From Alphaproteobacteria bacterium (GTDB lineage Bacteria > Pseudomonadota > Alphaproteobacteria > UBA6184): DNA of 25,783 bases. Of this stretch, positions 1 to 7,619 are shown piece by piece. The stretch spans positions 1 to 25,783 of the forward strand of contig JAUIKZ010000007.1 of NCBI GenBank assembly GCA_030433125.1, in the 5' to 3' direction. How positions within the stretch are numbered: the stretch's first letter is position 1; every line of letters begins with the position of its first letter. Position numbers and translations under genes: made by a program. The notes beneath the pieces are model-generated. The model ran no database searches. It had not been told where the DNA came from and worked only from the letters and a program-made list of their open reading frames with translations.

Positions 1-75
1 GCGAAGCGCGCCGTAGAGGCTTTGGCTAAAGCCAAAGGCTCGTCCAGCCCCCCGGGCGTCGCCCGCGAAGATTAG
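1..75 (+). CDS. C-terminal end of an unidentified protein (partial)
   Basis: An open frame enters from the left edge and stops at TAG 73-75. It encodes about 24 residues, starting AKRAVEALAKAKG and ending in a Ser/Pro-rich tail (SSSPPGVARED). The Ala/Lys-rich helix followed by a disordered tail looks like a genuine protein C-terminus, but the piece is too short to assign. Its end lies 65 bp from the end of ftsY on the other strand, so the two would be convergent. The stop overlaps a loose inverted repeat (tagccc 73-78, gggcta 102-107) with no T-tract. A 7-bp palindrome (ctttggc 20-26, gccaaag 31-37) lies inside the reading frame. Neither structure is clearly a terminator. Another frame on the minus strand is also open here, so this call is tentative. 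Confidence 0.35.
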   Translation, partial: AKRAVEALAKAKGSSSPPGVARED

Positions 76-140
76 CCCGCAACTTGACGCCAAACCGCTT
101 TGGGCTATCTTGTAACAAAGCAAAAAAAATAATAACCGAC

Positions 141-1070
141 TTACTCAAGCCCCACCAGCCCTTTGGCATAATCCTCTGCCGAGAAGGGCCGCAAGTCTGC
201 AGCTGATTCCCCTACCCCAATAAAGTTTATGGGCAGTTGAAATGTCTGCGCGGCCTGCACCAAAATACCGCCCTTCGAGGTGCCATCAAGCTTCGTCATC
301 ACCAGCCCCGAAATAGGCACCGTTTCTTGGAAGATCTTAATTTGGTTTAGCACATTTTGGCCCGAGGTAGCATCCACCACCAGCAACGCATGGTGCGGGG
401 CCGCTTCATCACATTTTTTCAGTACACGGTTTATTTTCTGCAGCTCACCCATAAGGTGGCTTTTGGTGTGCAGCCTTCCCGCCGTGTCAAGCAGCAACAC
501 ATCATAACCCAAGCGTTTAGTGCCCATGTAAGCTTCATGAGCCACGGCCGCCGCATCAGTGGTATTTTCATTTTTGAACAAGGGGCATTTCAGCCGATCT
601 GCCCATTCTTGCAACTGCTCTGTGGCCGCCGCCCTAAAAGTGTCGCACGCCCCCATCGCCACCGTTAAACCTTGCTCTTGCAAATACTTGGCGATCTTAG
701 CCGTCGTGGTGGTTTTGCCCACACCGTTCACCCCCAGCACCGTAATCACGTGAGGGCCCGGAACGGCATCAATGCGCAAAGGTTGTGGATACCCTTTAAG
801 CATCTCAGTGATTTGCTCAAACAACAAACGTTGTACTTCAGTAACCGGCAAATCTTGGGTGGTGCGTTTTTTATGAAGCGTTTTCATCAACTCTGTAGTG
901 ACACCTACACCCAAATCAGCCGACAGCAATATATCTTCAAGCTCGTCCAAGGTTTCAGCGCTAATCTTTTTCCCTAAAAATAGGTTCGTAATACCAGAGG
1001 TTATTTTTGAGCTTGTGCGCGTTAACCCCTGCTTTAAACGCTTAAACCAACCTTGCTTTTCCTCGCTCAT
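141..1070 (-). CDS. ftsY: Signal recognition particle receptor FtsY
   Basis: SRP receptor GTPase of 309 residues, which docks ribosome-nascent chain-SRP complexes at the inner membrane for co-translational insertion. A short basic N-terminal segment (1-40, WFKRLKQGL) precedes the helical N domain. The G domain carries all expected motifs: G1 GVNGVGKT 113-120, the SRP-specific DTFRAAA 143-149, DTAGR 195-199, TKLDG 259-263 and closing GVGE 285-288. The long acidic A domain of E. coli FtsY is absent, which is common in alphaproteobacteria. The ATG (1068-1070) overlaps the TGA of mtaB by four bases (ATGA), so translation is probably coupled, and this is the last gene of the dapF-mtaB-ftsY operon. 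Downstream on this strand there is only a T-rich stretch (rc of 122-129) without an obvious hairpin. Confidence 0.97.
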   Translation of the reverse strand: MSEEKQGWFKRLKQGLTRTSSKITSGITNLFLGKKISAETLDELEDILLSADLGVGVTTELMKTLHKKRTTQDLPVTEVQRLLFEQITEMLKGYPQPLRIDAVPGPHVITVLGVNGVGKTTTTAKIAKYLQEQGLTVAMGACDTFRAAATEQLQEWADRLKCPLFKNENTTDAAAVAHEAYMGTKRLGYDVLLLDTAGRLHTKSHLMGELQKINRVLKKCDEAAPHHALLVVDATSGQNVLNQIKIFQETVPISGLVMTKLDGTSKGGILVQAAQTFQLPINFIGVGESAADLRPFSAEDYAKGLVGLE

Positions 1071-2320
1071 ATAATCTCTCCTATTACATGATCATTGGTG
1101 GCACTTGTGATGCGCATCAGTTCTACATTATAAAAATGCTCAGGCTTATATTCGCCAGAAACGAGTTTCACTGGCGCATAATGTTCCGTACGGGCATTTG
1201 TTTCGTTTTCAATCAGCACACGCTGTGTTGTGCCCACTAATGAACTAAAATAAGAGGCTTGCTGCCGCTGCCCCACCTCACGCAAGCGTTTGGCCCGCTC
1301 TTTGATAACCGCCTTTTCCACTTGGGGCATGCGCGCTGCCGGGGTGCCAGGCCGCGGAGAATAAGGAAATACATGCAAATAGGTAAGCCCACACTCTCTT
1401 ACTATATTAAGGGTGTTTTCAAACATGGCGTCTGTTTCCGTAGGGAACCCCGCAATCAAGTCCGCCCCAAACACCACATCCGGTCTCAGCTCACGCATTT
1501 TTGCGCAGATGTTTATAGCATCATCCCGTAAGTGGCGTCGCTTCATACGCTTAAGCGTTAGGTTATCCCCCGCTTGCAAGCTTAAATGAAAATGTGGCAT
1601 CAACCGTGGCTCTTCCGCAATGAGGCGGTACAAATCTTCGTCAGCTTCAATAGAGTCGATAGAGGAAATGCGCAAACGCTGCAGACCTGGCACCAATGCT
1701 AGCAGACGACGGGTCATCTGGCCCAAGGTTGGTGTCCCCGGCAAGTCTTCGCCGTAGCTTGTAATATCCACCCCCGTTAGCACGATTTCCTTGTACCCAT
1801 GCTCTACCAACAAGCGGGTTTGCTCGACAATATGGCCAATGGGCACGCTACGACTGTTGCCACGCCCGTAAGGTATAATGCAAAATGTACAACGATGGTT
1901 GCAGCCGTTTTGCACCTGGATAAAAGCCCGCGCCTTCCCATCAAAGCCAGGTATTAAATGCGCGGCTGTTTCTTTTACTGAAAAAATATCGTTCACGATG
2001 GCCTTCTCTGTTTGGCCACTAAAATCGAAGTTGTGCTTGTGCAGCTTTTCTTCATTGCCCAGCACACGGTCAACCTCCTCCATGGCCTGAAACCCCTCAG
2101 GGTTTGTTTGGGCGGCACAGCCCGTTACCACAATTTTCACATGAGGGTTTTCACGTCTTGCTTTACGGATGGCTTGTTTTGCTTGGCGCTCCGCCTCTTT
2201 CGTCACAGCGCAGGTGTTAAAAACCAAAATGTCATCTTGGCTTTCATCAACAAAGCTACGCATAATTTCCGATTCATAAGCATTTAGACGACACCCAAAC
2301 GTGACGACACGGTCTTTCAT
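1067..2320 (-). CDS. mtaB: tRNA t6A37 methylthiotransferase MtaB
   Basis: Radical-SAM methylthiotransferase that converts t6A37 to ms2t6A37 in ANN-decoding tRNAs (family knowledge). The frame is open further upstream to 2476, but that part lies inside dapF. The start chosen is ATG 2318-2320, giving 417 residues beginning MKDRVVTFGCRLNAYES, exactly where the MTTase N-terminal domain starts, 19 bp after the dapF stop. N-terminal Fe-S cysteines are C10, C37 and C68. The radical-SAM cluster motif is C140-x3-C144-x2-C147 (GCNHRCTFC), followed by IIPYGRG. Conserved SAM-domain segments include LTGVDITSYG and SLQAGDN, and the final ~60 residues fit a TRAM domain. The RCTFC context and the alphaproteobacterial dapF-mtaB-ftsY order favour MtaB over MiaB or RimO. 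Confidence 0.92.
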   Translation of the reverse strand: MKDRVVTFGCRLNAYESEIMRSFVDESQDDILVFNTCAVTKEAERQAKQAIRKARRENPHVKIVVTGCAAQTNPEGFQAMEEVDRVLGNEEKLHKHNFDFSGQTEKAIVNDIFSVKETAAHLIPGFDGKARAFIQVQNGCNHRCTFCIIPYGRGNSRSVPIGHIVEQTRLLVEHGYKEIVLTGVDITSYGEDLPGTPTLGQMTRRLLALVPGLQRLRISSIDSIEADEDLYRLIAEEPRLMPHFHLSLQAGDNLTLKRMKRRHLRDDAINICAKMRELRPDVVFGADLIAGFPTETDAMFENTLNIVRECGLTYLHVFPYSPRPGTPAARMPQVEKAVIKERAKRLREVGQRQQASYFSSLVGTTQRVLIENETNARTEHYAPVKLVSGEYKPEHFYNVELMRITSATNDHVIGEII

Positions 2321-2339
2321 GGTTAAGTTCCAGTTAGAT

Positions 2340-3161
2340 TTAGTTAATAAATTCGCCCTTAAAGATATAGCTAGTGGTAGCTTCCAGTGCAAGTTTTTTA
2401 TCGGGCACATATTCCACCGTGGCAGCCCCACCGGGCATAATGACCTTAGCTTTATTATGCACCAAGCCTTTTTCATAGGCGGCTATGTGGCTTGCACACG
2501 CAGCTGAGCCACAGGCCTCTGTAGGCCCTACCCCACGCTCATAAGTGATAATGTCAATTGTCTCTTCATCCACAACGCGGGCAAATGTAATATTCGCTCG
2601 CTCGGGAAAGAAGGGGTGTGATTCCAGAGGCCTTGCATTAGTTTCAAAGTTATCAATATGCGGGTCATCCATAAAAAACACGGCATGAGGATTCCCTAAT
2701 GACAAACAAATCGGTGACTTAAACCCCGCCAGAGTGCCTGAAATCTCCCGGCCATCTATGTTTTTGCGTATAGGAATTTCAGCCCCGGCAAACGTAGGCA
2801 GTGGAAGCTCTGTACAAATCTTCTCATCATCTTGCCGGTAAGCAAAACAAGAATAGCGGCCCGCCACGCGCAGATGCAACGTGTCTTTATGGTATGTATC
2901 CATTAAATATCGTGCAGCACAACGCAAGCCATTCACACACATGGAAGGCGCGGAACCATCAGCATTATAAAAACTGATATTCGCATCATGATCAATCGAG
3001 GCGTTAATAGCCACCACCTGATCACAACCCACACCGGTGTGGCGGCTGGCCATCATGCGCACGATGGCTGGCGTAACTGTGTAAGAGCTCACTTGTGTGA
3101 AATCGAACACAATAAAATCATTTCCCAGCCCATGCATTTTTATAAATGGCGTCGTTAGCAT
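2340..3161 (-). CDS. dapF: Diaminopimelate epimerase DapF
   Basis: Cofactor-independent racemase that interconverts LL- and meso-diaminopimelate, supplying lysine and the peptidoglycan cross-linking residue. It has 273 residues, normal for the family. The N-terminal motif is HGLGNDFIVFD (10-20). The two catalytic cysteines are C75 in MCVNGLRC and C217 in EACGSAACAS, one per pseudo-symmetric half. GNPHAV (156-161) and ERGVG (208-212) are also conserved. One oddity is the first motif, which reads CVNG where CGNG is usual. The start ATG (3159-3161) has a fair Shine-Dalgarno (GAGGT) about 5 nt upstream. It is the first gene of the operon with mtaB and ftsY. A functional dapF implies the organism still makes peptidoglycan. 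Confidence 0.97.
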   Translation of the reverse strand: MLTTPFIKMHGLGNDFIVFDFTQVSSYTVTPAIVRMMASRHTGVGCDQVVAINASIDHDANISFYNADGSAPSMCVNGLRCAARYLMDTYHKDTLHLRVAGRYSCFAYRQDDEKICTELPLPTFAGAEIPIRKNIDGREISGTLAGFKSPICLSLGNPHAVFFMDDPHIDNFETNARPLESHPFFPERANITFARVVDEETIDIITYERGVGPTEACGSAACASHIAAYEKGLVHNKAKVIMPGGAATVEYVPDKKLALEATTSYIFKGEFIN

Positions 3162-3488
3162 ATAACCTCAAATCTACTATCTGGTATAGAGCAGAAACGT
3201 GCAGAAAGCAAGGAAGCCCCGTCAACCCTTCAGGGCATAGGCATGAAAAACTTTAGAACGCTGAAAAAGAACGCTGGAAGGCGAGTGTTTGATACCCAAG
3301 GCTTAGGGGTTCTTCTTATCCCATTTCTAATCCTACTATGCCTCCGATGCTTAGCACCCGTCAGTCGTAAAATAATGCACCCAACCAACCACACCACTTA
3401 CGAATATTAAAAAAGCTGCACAATAATGAAACGCTTAACGATTTGGTAAGGTTTAATAAACATATTGAAGAAATAAGTTGGTATTTAC
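3162..3488. other. Divergent intergenic region between dapF and fliL
   Basis: This 327-bp gap separates two outward-facing operons and must hold both promoters, but no promoter close to consensus stands out. It contains a short direct repeat, agaacgctg at 3255-3263 and 3268-3276. No tRNA-like fold or SRP/tmRNA/RNase P signature motif was found. No substantial reading frame is supported. The fliL end has no clear Shine-Dalgarno. Confidence 0.6.
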
Positions 3489-3983
3489 ATGGGTGACGAA
3501 ACCTTAAACAAAAAAAGCAAGAAAAGCAGCTCCTTTTTTATCGTGGGCATTATTGTCTTCCTGGCGCTAGCCGTAACTGTTTTGAGTTATGTCTACAATA
3601 ATTATAAAGCAACTAAGAGCGAAGCAGGAAAAAGCGACGCTATTACCACCTTTATCCCCTTACCAGAAATACAAGTGGAACTATTTGATAGCCCCGCAAA
3701 GAAGCGCCGCTACTTTCTCGTAGCAGGCCTCGTGCTACAAGCTTCCACCCAAAAATCGGCCGCCATCCTAGAAGAGCGCATGCCACTTATCAGAGATCAT
3801 TTATATCAATGGTTCAGTGCTATAGACGCACAAAACTTCACCAGCACCGAAGGCACAAATCTCTCTTCTCCACTCAGTTTAGAAGTCATGCGTGCCCAAA
3901 TGATTCGCCGGGTTAATACAGTAGTAGCACCTTACAAAGTTGAGAATGTGCTCTATAGTAAATTTATTATTAGCGAGAAATAA
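3489..3983 (+). CDS. fliL: Flagellar basal body-associated protein FliL
   Basis: Single-pass inner-membrane protein of 164 residues that surrounds the stator and supports torque. A short basic cytoplasmic N-terminus (KKSKKSSS) is followed by one hydrophobic helix at about 15-37 and a periplasmic FliL domain (about 55-164). That domain has the usual middle (FLVAGLVLQ, 76-84) and ends in the family-typical VLYSKFIIS strand (154-162). The assigned ATG is the only good one at the front of the domain; upstream sequence shows no strong Shine-Dalgarno. It is immediately followed by fliM (1 bp gap to ATG 3985), so it heads the flagellar operon fliL-fliM-coiled-coil protein-motE. Confidence 0.9.
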   Translation: MGDETLNKKSKKSSSFFIVGIIVFLALAVTVLSYVYNNYKATKSEAGKSDAITTFIPLPEIQVELFDSPAKKRRYFLVAGLVLQASTQKSAAILEERMPLIRDHLYQWFSAIDAQNFTSTEGTNLSSPLSLEVMRAQMIRRVNTVVAPYKVENVLYSKFIISEK

Positions 3984-3984
3984 C

Positions 3985-4956
3985 ATGATGCAAAACAGAA
4001 CACCGTCTGCCTCCTCTAATAATGTTACCACGCAAGGCGAGAGCATCCGGCAACGGCAGCGCGGAGAGCCACACGATCAAAGCGGCCTTTACATGCTCCT
4101 CAAAAAAACGGAGTCATCTGAAAAGGTCCCTAATCTAGATAAGGTGTTTGAGCAAACCCTCTTGAAGCTTGATACCAAACTTCATAAATATAACGGCATG
4201 GTGCCAGACATTCAGGGCTACGACGTGTCGTCTCTCATTTTTAAAGACTTCCCCGAATCTGTAAAACAGAACGCCTTACTTGTGCTGGTAAACATTAAGA
4301 ACCTCAAATGCCCATGTGTAGTTGTTTTGAGAGAAAACTTTATCAACTCCTACCTCGAAATTTTAATGGGCGGTAAATCCCTTAAGGGATCATCTTCCTA
4401 CAAGCGCAAGCTAACGGGTGTTGAACGGGATATGTTGCGCTATTTTGTTGAGGTGTTTTTAGAGGCGTTGGGTGAAAGCTTCGAAATTTATGAACCGTTT
4501 TCCTTTGAACTGGAGCGCCTAGAAACAAACTATAAATACATCACTATATTTCGTCACATGGATGTGGTCACGCGGTCGTCTTTTAATATGTACTTTGAAG
4601 ATCAAGCAGCAACCTTAGATATATTCTTCCCTCATGAAAGCATTGAGCGAATCAAAAGCGTTATCGAAAGCGACGCCAATGCAACGGTTGTGCCGCAGTA
4701 CAACAAACAGTGGGCCCGTGAACTAACGTCGCAGGCGTATCATATCCCCCTTCACCTGGTTTCTTATGTGGATGAGTTTAAAGCCATGCTGTCGGATGTG
4801 GCCTCATGGCGGGAAGGCACGACATTGGAATTATCCCCCAAAGCCATTCGCGAAATAACCTTGAAAACCGAAGGCGTCCCCCTCTTTACGGGGCAGTTTG
4901 GCCACGCAAATGGCGCTGTAGCCTTTAAAATAACAAACAACATAAATGAGGAGTAA
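3985..4956 (+). CDS. fliM: Flagellar motor switch protein FliM (divergent N-terminus)
   Basis: C-ring protein that couples the switch complex to rotation direction. The frame is open from ATG 3940 inside fliL, but ATG 3985, just after the fliL stop, is preferred (323 residues). ATG 3988 is also possible. The middle CheC-like domain (about 50-235) has LMGGKS at 127-132 and a TGVERDMLRYFVEVFLEAL helix (144-162) typical of FliM. The C-terminal SpoA domain (about 250-318) ends in VPLFTGQFGHANG. The N-terminus (1-45) is polar and low-complexity and has no recognisable LSQxEIDxLL peptide, the CheY-P-binding motif found at the start of most FliM proteins. The order fliL-fliM supports the call; FliN would be far shorter. 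Confidence 0.88.
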   Translation: MMQNRTPSASSNNVTTQGESIRQRQRGEPHDQSGLYMLLKKTESSEKVPNLDKVFEQTLLKLDTKLHKYNGMVPDIQGYDVSSLIFKDFPESVKQNALLVLVNIKNLKCPCVVVLRENFINSYLEILMGGKSLKGSSSYKRKLTGVERDMLRYFVEVFLEALGESFEIYEPFSFELERLETNYKYITIFRHMDVVTRSSFNMYFEDQAATLDIFFPHESIERIKSVIESDANATVVPQYNKQWARELTSQAYHIPLHLVSYVDEFKAMLSDVASWREGTTLELSPKAIREITLKTEGVPLFTGQFGHANGAVAFKITNNINEE

Positions 4957-4959
4957 GTC

Positions 4960-5436
4960 ATGCAACAAGAAATCATTATCGCGTTATTAGTCGCCACATT
5001 GGCATTAGGCGCCGGTCTATTAAGATACTTAATGTTTTGGGCCAAGCATTTTGAAAGCTTTAAGGGCTTAGTAACTGAAATTGAAGAGGCCACGGAAAAA
5101 GGCGATGAGGTGTTAAGTGATATCCGGCAGTTTCAACGCAAGGACTATCGCGAGTTCGTAAAACTCGCCCGTGACACACCCCAGTTGGTGAGCGATCTAG
5201 AGTTTGTAACCAGCCGTGCGAAAGACATGATGATCAACCTTGAGCAAGAAACACGTCAGCACCAAAATGTGAAAAGGCATTTTGATATGAACATGCACAA
5301 CCAAGGCCCTGCCCTGCAGCACCAAGAAGTGTTAATGCTGCAACAGCAAGCCCGGGCGCAAGCGCAACACACAGCAACCACTAAAACAGAGCCTAGCGAA
5401 ACAAGCTTTTTAGATTCACTCAGGGACATCAGGTAA
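4960..5436 (+). CDS. Membrane-anchored coiled-coil protein of the flagellar operon (DUF6468-like)
   Basis: Protein of 158 residues with one N-terminal transmembrane helix (about 4-25), a long charged helical region (30-110) likely to form a coiled coil, a Gln-rich stretch (117-138) and a polar tail ending SLRDIR. Its ATG follows the fliM stop by 3 bp, with GAGGAG just upstream. From memory, alphaproteobacteria often have a DUF6468 family protein between fliM and a MotE-like gene, and the architecture fits, but I cannot confirm family membership from sequence alone. A role in stator or basal-body assembly is inferred from position only. Confidence 0.7.
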   Translation: MQQEIIIALLVATLALGAGLLRYLMFWAKHFESFKGLVTEIEEATEKGDEVLSDIRQFQRKDYREFVKLARDTPQLVSDLEFVTSRAKDMMINLEQETRQHQNVKRHFDMNMHNQGPALQHQEVLMLQQQARAQAQHTATTKTEPSETSFLDSLRDIR

Positions 5437-5441
5437 ACAAA

Positions 5442-6044
5442 ATGACGCGGCACCTAAGGCTTTTATCCTTATCATTTCTAACAGCAGGGCTGGTGCAGGC
5501 AGCTGCAACGAATGCTTCCAATTCAGAAAAGCAAGCACCCGCCGCCCCTACCCCTGACAAGGTGCCCATTGATAACTTTGTAGACAACTTTGGGCAGCCC
5601 TACCCTTATAACTACTTTGACTTAAGCGAAAAGGACCTTTTCACCATTCGCAGCCTGTGGGACTTGCAAAGTAAGCAAGATGAAAAAAACCTGCAGCTTA
5701 AAAAGCGTGAAATGGTTGTTAAGATGGCGGAAGAAAAGCTTGAGGAAAAAGCCCGCGAGCTCACGGCGATTCAAGAGAAATTGCAGGCCCAAATTGATAC
5801 CCTCATTAAGCATGACAACAAGCAAGTAGCACGGCTGGTGAAAATATATGAAAACATGAAGCCCGATGCGGCCGCAGAAATTTTTAACACCCTCCCCCAA
5901 GAAACCTTGCTATCGTTTGTGTCACGTATGCGAGAAATGAGACTCGCCCCCATATTGGCACGTATGAACGTAAAAAAAGCACAGGATTTAACGGCGGCCA
6001 TTATTGATTATAAAAAGCGCCTTAAAGAAATAGGTGCCAACTAA
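5442..6044 (+). CDS. MotE-like periplasmic flagellar protein (MgtE N-domain-like)
   Basis: Exported protein of 200 residues. The N-terminus (MTRHLRLLSLSFLTAGLVQA) is a probable signal peptide. A proline-rich linker follows, then a long coiled coil (about 78-128), then a small helical domain (about 128-195) with MKPDAAAEIFNTLP at 139-152 and a region around LAPILARM. That pattern matches the MgtE N-terminal domain found in alphaproteobacterial MotE, a chaperone for the stator protein MotC (known from Sinorhizobium). It lies 5 bp after the preceding gene and ends the flagellar operon. Its stop TAA (6042-6044) overlaps the stop of convergent coq9. Exact function here is inferred from family and operon position. 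Confidence 0.82.
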   Translation: MTRHLRLLSLSFLTAGLVQAAATNASNSEKQAPAAPTPDKVPIDNFVDNFGQPYPYNYFDLSEKDLFTIRSLWDLQSKQDEKNLQLKKREMVVKMAEEKLEEKARELTAIQEKLQAQIDTLIKHDNKQVARLVKIYENMKPDAAAEIFNTLPQETLLSFVSRMREMRLAPILARMNVKKAQDLTAAIIDYKKRLKEIGAN

Positions 6045-6649
6045 GACAACAACGCTTTAGCAATTTTAAAAACCTTTAAGGCCGTATGCTCGATGGTTTT
6101 CTTTGCGCCCACGGCCGAACGCAACGTGCCCAGCTCTTTCTCTACAAAAGCCTGCAACACCTCTGGTGAAGGCTTTCCTAACGCCATATAGCCCAAGGCA
6201 CCACTATAAATAGCCGCAAGTGTTCCCCTCTTGGTGTAAAAGTTAAAGTCCACACTTTCATCTCCTGCTAAGCGCCACGCATGATCGACGGTGTTAAATA
6301 AATGCGCAGCATGTAAGGCTATGAACTGAGGCTTTTTCCACAGCTTTAATAAGGCCCTCAGTGCGCCAGGATAACGTTGCAAAACGTGGAGACGGGTGAG
6401 GATGTAGGTCTTAATTTTTTGTGTAACCCCTAAACTGCTAAAACCTTGCTGTTCTAAAGCTTCTTCGGTTTTTCGGGTGATTAACCTATGAAACACATTT
6501 AGGCAGTCTTTTGTGCCCTCGGGAAACAATAGTCGCAGCACCTCAATCGTAAGCTCATCCGTTGCCATAAGTTTAAAAACAGCCTCCGCCTCCCACGTAG
6601 TAAAGGCCGGATGCGCAATAGCTTGTTCAATCAGAGCTTCTTTGTTCAT
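6041..6649 (-). CDS. COQ9 family ubiquinone biosynthesis protein
   Basis: Helical lipid-binding protein of 202 residues. COQ9 presents ubiquinone intermediates to the hydroxylase COQ7 in eukaryotes, and alphaproteobacteria carry the homologue. A TetR-like fold is expected. The diagnostic segment is near residues 131-150: DESVDFNFYTKRGTLAAIYS, which matches the COQ9 signature of an Asp-rich loop followed by NFYTKR and a helix. The start (6647-6649) overlaps the TAA of rlpA by one base (TAATG), so translation is probably coupled. The stop overlaps the stop of the convergent motE-like gene. Presence of this gene suggests aerobic respiration with ubiquinone. Confidence 0.88.
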   Translation of the reverse strand: MNKEALIEQAIAHPAFTTWEAEAVFKLMATDELTIEVLRLLFPEGTKDCLNVFHRLITRKTEEALEQQGFSSLGVTQKIKTYILTRLHVLQRYPGALRALLKLWKKPQFIALHAAHLFNTVDHAWRLAGDESVDFNFYTKRGTLAAIYSGALGYMALGKPSPEVLQAFVEKELGTLRSAVGAKKTIEHTALKVFKIAKALLS

Positions 6650-7224
6650 TACATTCTTTTTCGGGGGGACGTTCTTTTCTTGCGGCTCCCTGATGAAGAG
6701 GTGGTATGCTCTTTAAGCATTTCGCGTGTATGTTGCTCTAGCACCTTTACCCGCACTTTTGCTAAACCTTCTTTATAAAAGCCTAGCTTTTTTGCAGCGC
6801 CCTCTGACAAATCTATAATACGGTCTTCCCCCACAAAAGGCCCGCGGTCATTTACAAGCACCGTAACTTTACGGCCATTTTGTAAATTCACCACTTCGGC
6901 TAAGCAAGGCAAGGGCAATGTGCGGTGGGCTGCCGTAAGTTTATTCTTATTAAAGATCATCCCTGAGGCAGTTTTCTTATTATGAAAATCACTTCCATAC
7001 CAAGAAGCCATCCCCACTTTGTTATAAAGATAATGACGTTGAGGTGTGTAACGCCTGTTTCCAAAACGGTTTTTTATGCGGTAGCTCTTCCAACTATCGC
7101 CTGCAAAATGCGCTTTATGCATTTGCTTGCAGGGATAAAGCTTTCCCCCGCTGTTACGTTCTTCCACATCTGCACAACCAGATAACAGAAGAAGGATAAG
7201 GTATGGCAAAAATAATTGCTTCAT
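6649..7224 (-). CDS. rlpA: RlpA-family septal/cell-wall lipoprotein
   Basis: Lipoprotein of 191 residues. The signal peptide ends in the lipobox LLSG-C17. After a linker, the double-psi beta-barrel domain (about 70-165) shows the RlpA hallmarks: GMASWYGSDFHNKKTASG, TAAHRTLPLP (conserved His), VLVNDRGPF (conserved Asp) and RIIDLSEGAAKKLG. In Pseudomonas, RlpA is a lytic transglycosylase for denuded glycan strands at the septum and uses these His and Asp residues, so the protein looks active. There is no SPOR domain: the C-terminus is a short Lys/Arg/Ser-rich tail, so septal targeting by denuded peptidoglycan is not evident. It is transcribed with coq9 on the minus strand. Confidence 0.9.
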   Translation of the reverse strand: MKQLFLPYLILLLLSGCADVEERNSGGKLYPCKQMHKAHFAGDSWKSYRIKNRFGNRRYTPQRHYLYNKVGMASWYGSDFHNKKTASGMIFNKNKLTAAHRTLPLPCLAEVVNLQNGRKVTVLVNDRGPFVGEDRIIDLSEGAAKKLGFYKEGLAKVRVKVLEQHTREMLKEHTTSSSGSRKKRTSPRKRM

Positions 7225-7270
7225 TTTATTTCGACTTAGCTTTTTTATAATGCTTAAATTACAAAAGTAA

Positions 7271-7307
7271 AGCTATTTTCGTTAATAAGGGGGTAGTTTG
7301 GTTGGGT
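7271..7307. repeat. Left copy of an imperfect ~37-bp direct repeat
   Basis: This stretch (agctattttcgttaataagg and onward) recurs at 7578-7613 with about 34 of 37 positions matching, counting one 1-bp gap. The two copies are in the same orientation and bracket about 270 bp that contains a palindromic element. It lies just upstream of rlpA, on the side where the rlpA promoter should be. Confidence 0.75.
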
Positions 7308-7365
7308 AAAACCTATACACAAAGAAAAACGTTACCATCTTAAAAGGTATCATTCTCACTTCCCC

Positions 7366-7477
7366 TGATGTCATTCCCTTGAAGAAGGGAATCCAGTAAA
7401 ACCCGCAGCATGGCTGGATCCCTCTGTCTTCGCACTAGGCTTCGACGCGGCAGACTGCCTACGCGGGGATGACATTG
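7366..7477. repeat. Palindromic dispersed-repeat-like (MITE-like) element
   Basis: A roughly 110-bp GC-richer island ends in near-perfect inverted repeats: atgtcattccc at 7367-7377 and ggggatgacat at 7465-7475 (10 of 11 complementary). Inside are a perfect 8-bp hairpin (attccctt 7373-7380, aagggaat 7385-7392, loop gaag) and a second inverted pair (atccag 7391-7396, ctggat 7414-7419). From memory, elements of the form TGTCATTCCC ... CTGGATCC ... GGGATGACA are dispersed palindromic repeats in several alphaproteobacterial and endosymbiont genomes. There is no coding capacity for a transposase. No second copy was found in this window. Confidence 0.7.
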
Positions 7478-7548
7478 AGTGGCGGGGCTTCTACAGACAC
7501 TGGCCACACCACCTCTGTTGGTGCCTTAGTATCTCTCTCTTCATCCAT

Positions 7549-7586
7549 AAAAAAATAGCCTACTCCAGAACAGAGTAAGCTATTTT
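7549..7586 (-). terminator. Intrinsic terminator of the lipase gene
   Basis: Arms aaaatagcctactc (7552-7565) and gagtaagctatttt (7573-7586) pair at 13 of 14 positions around a 7-nt loop. On the minus strand the hairpin is followed by a run of seven T (complement of 7549-7555). It starts 34 bp beyond the lipase stop. The distal arm overlaps the right copy of the direct repeat. Confidence 0.85.
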
Positions 7587-7613
7587 GGTTAATAAGGGGT
7601 TAGTTGGTTGGGT
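7578..7613. repeat. Right copy of the imperfect ~37-bp direct repeat
   Basis: Partner of 7271-7307, same orientation, differing at two bases and one 1-bp gap. This copy includes the distal arm of the lipase terminator and sits directly after the lipase stop codon. The left copy lacks the matching terminator arm, which suggests that the right copy is the original and the left a duplicate, or that both are relics of an insertion. Confidence 0.75.
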
Positions 7614-7619
7614 TATTTT

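Noticed and set aside
2321..2476. N-terminal extension of mtaB by 52 codons into dapF
   Set aside because: The extension lies antisense-free but wholly within dapF in another frame, has no MTTase similarity, and ATG 2318-2320 gives a perfect family N-terminus.
3162..3488. Possible SRP RNA or other structural RNA between dapF and fliL (a GGAAGG stretch near 3276)
   Set aside because: The surrounding bases lack the conserved SRP RNA loop sequence, and no long complementary stem could be found.
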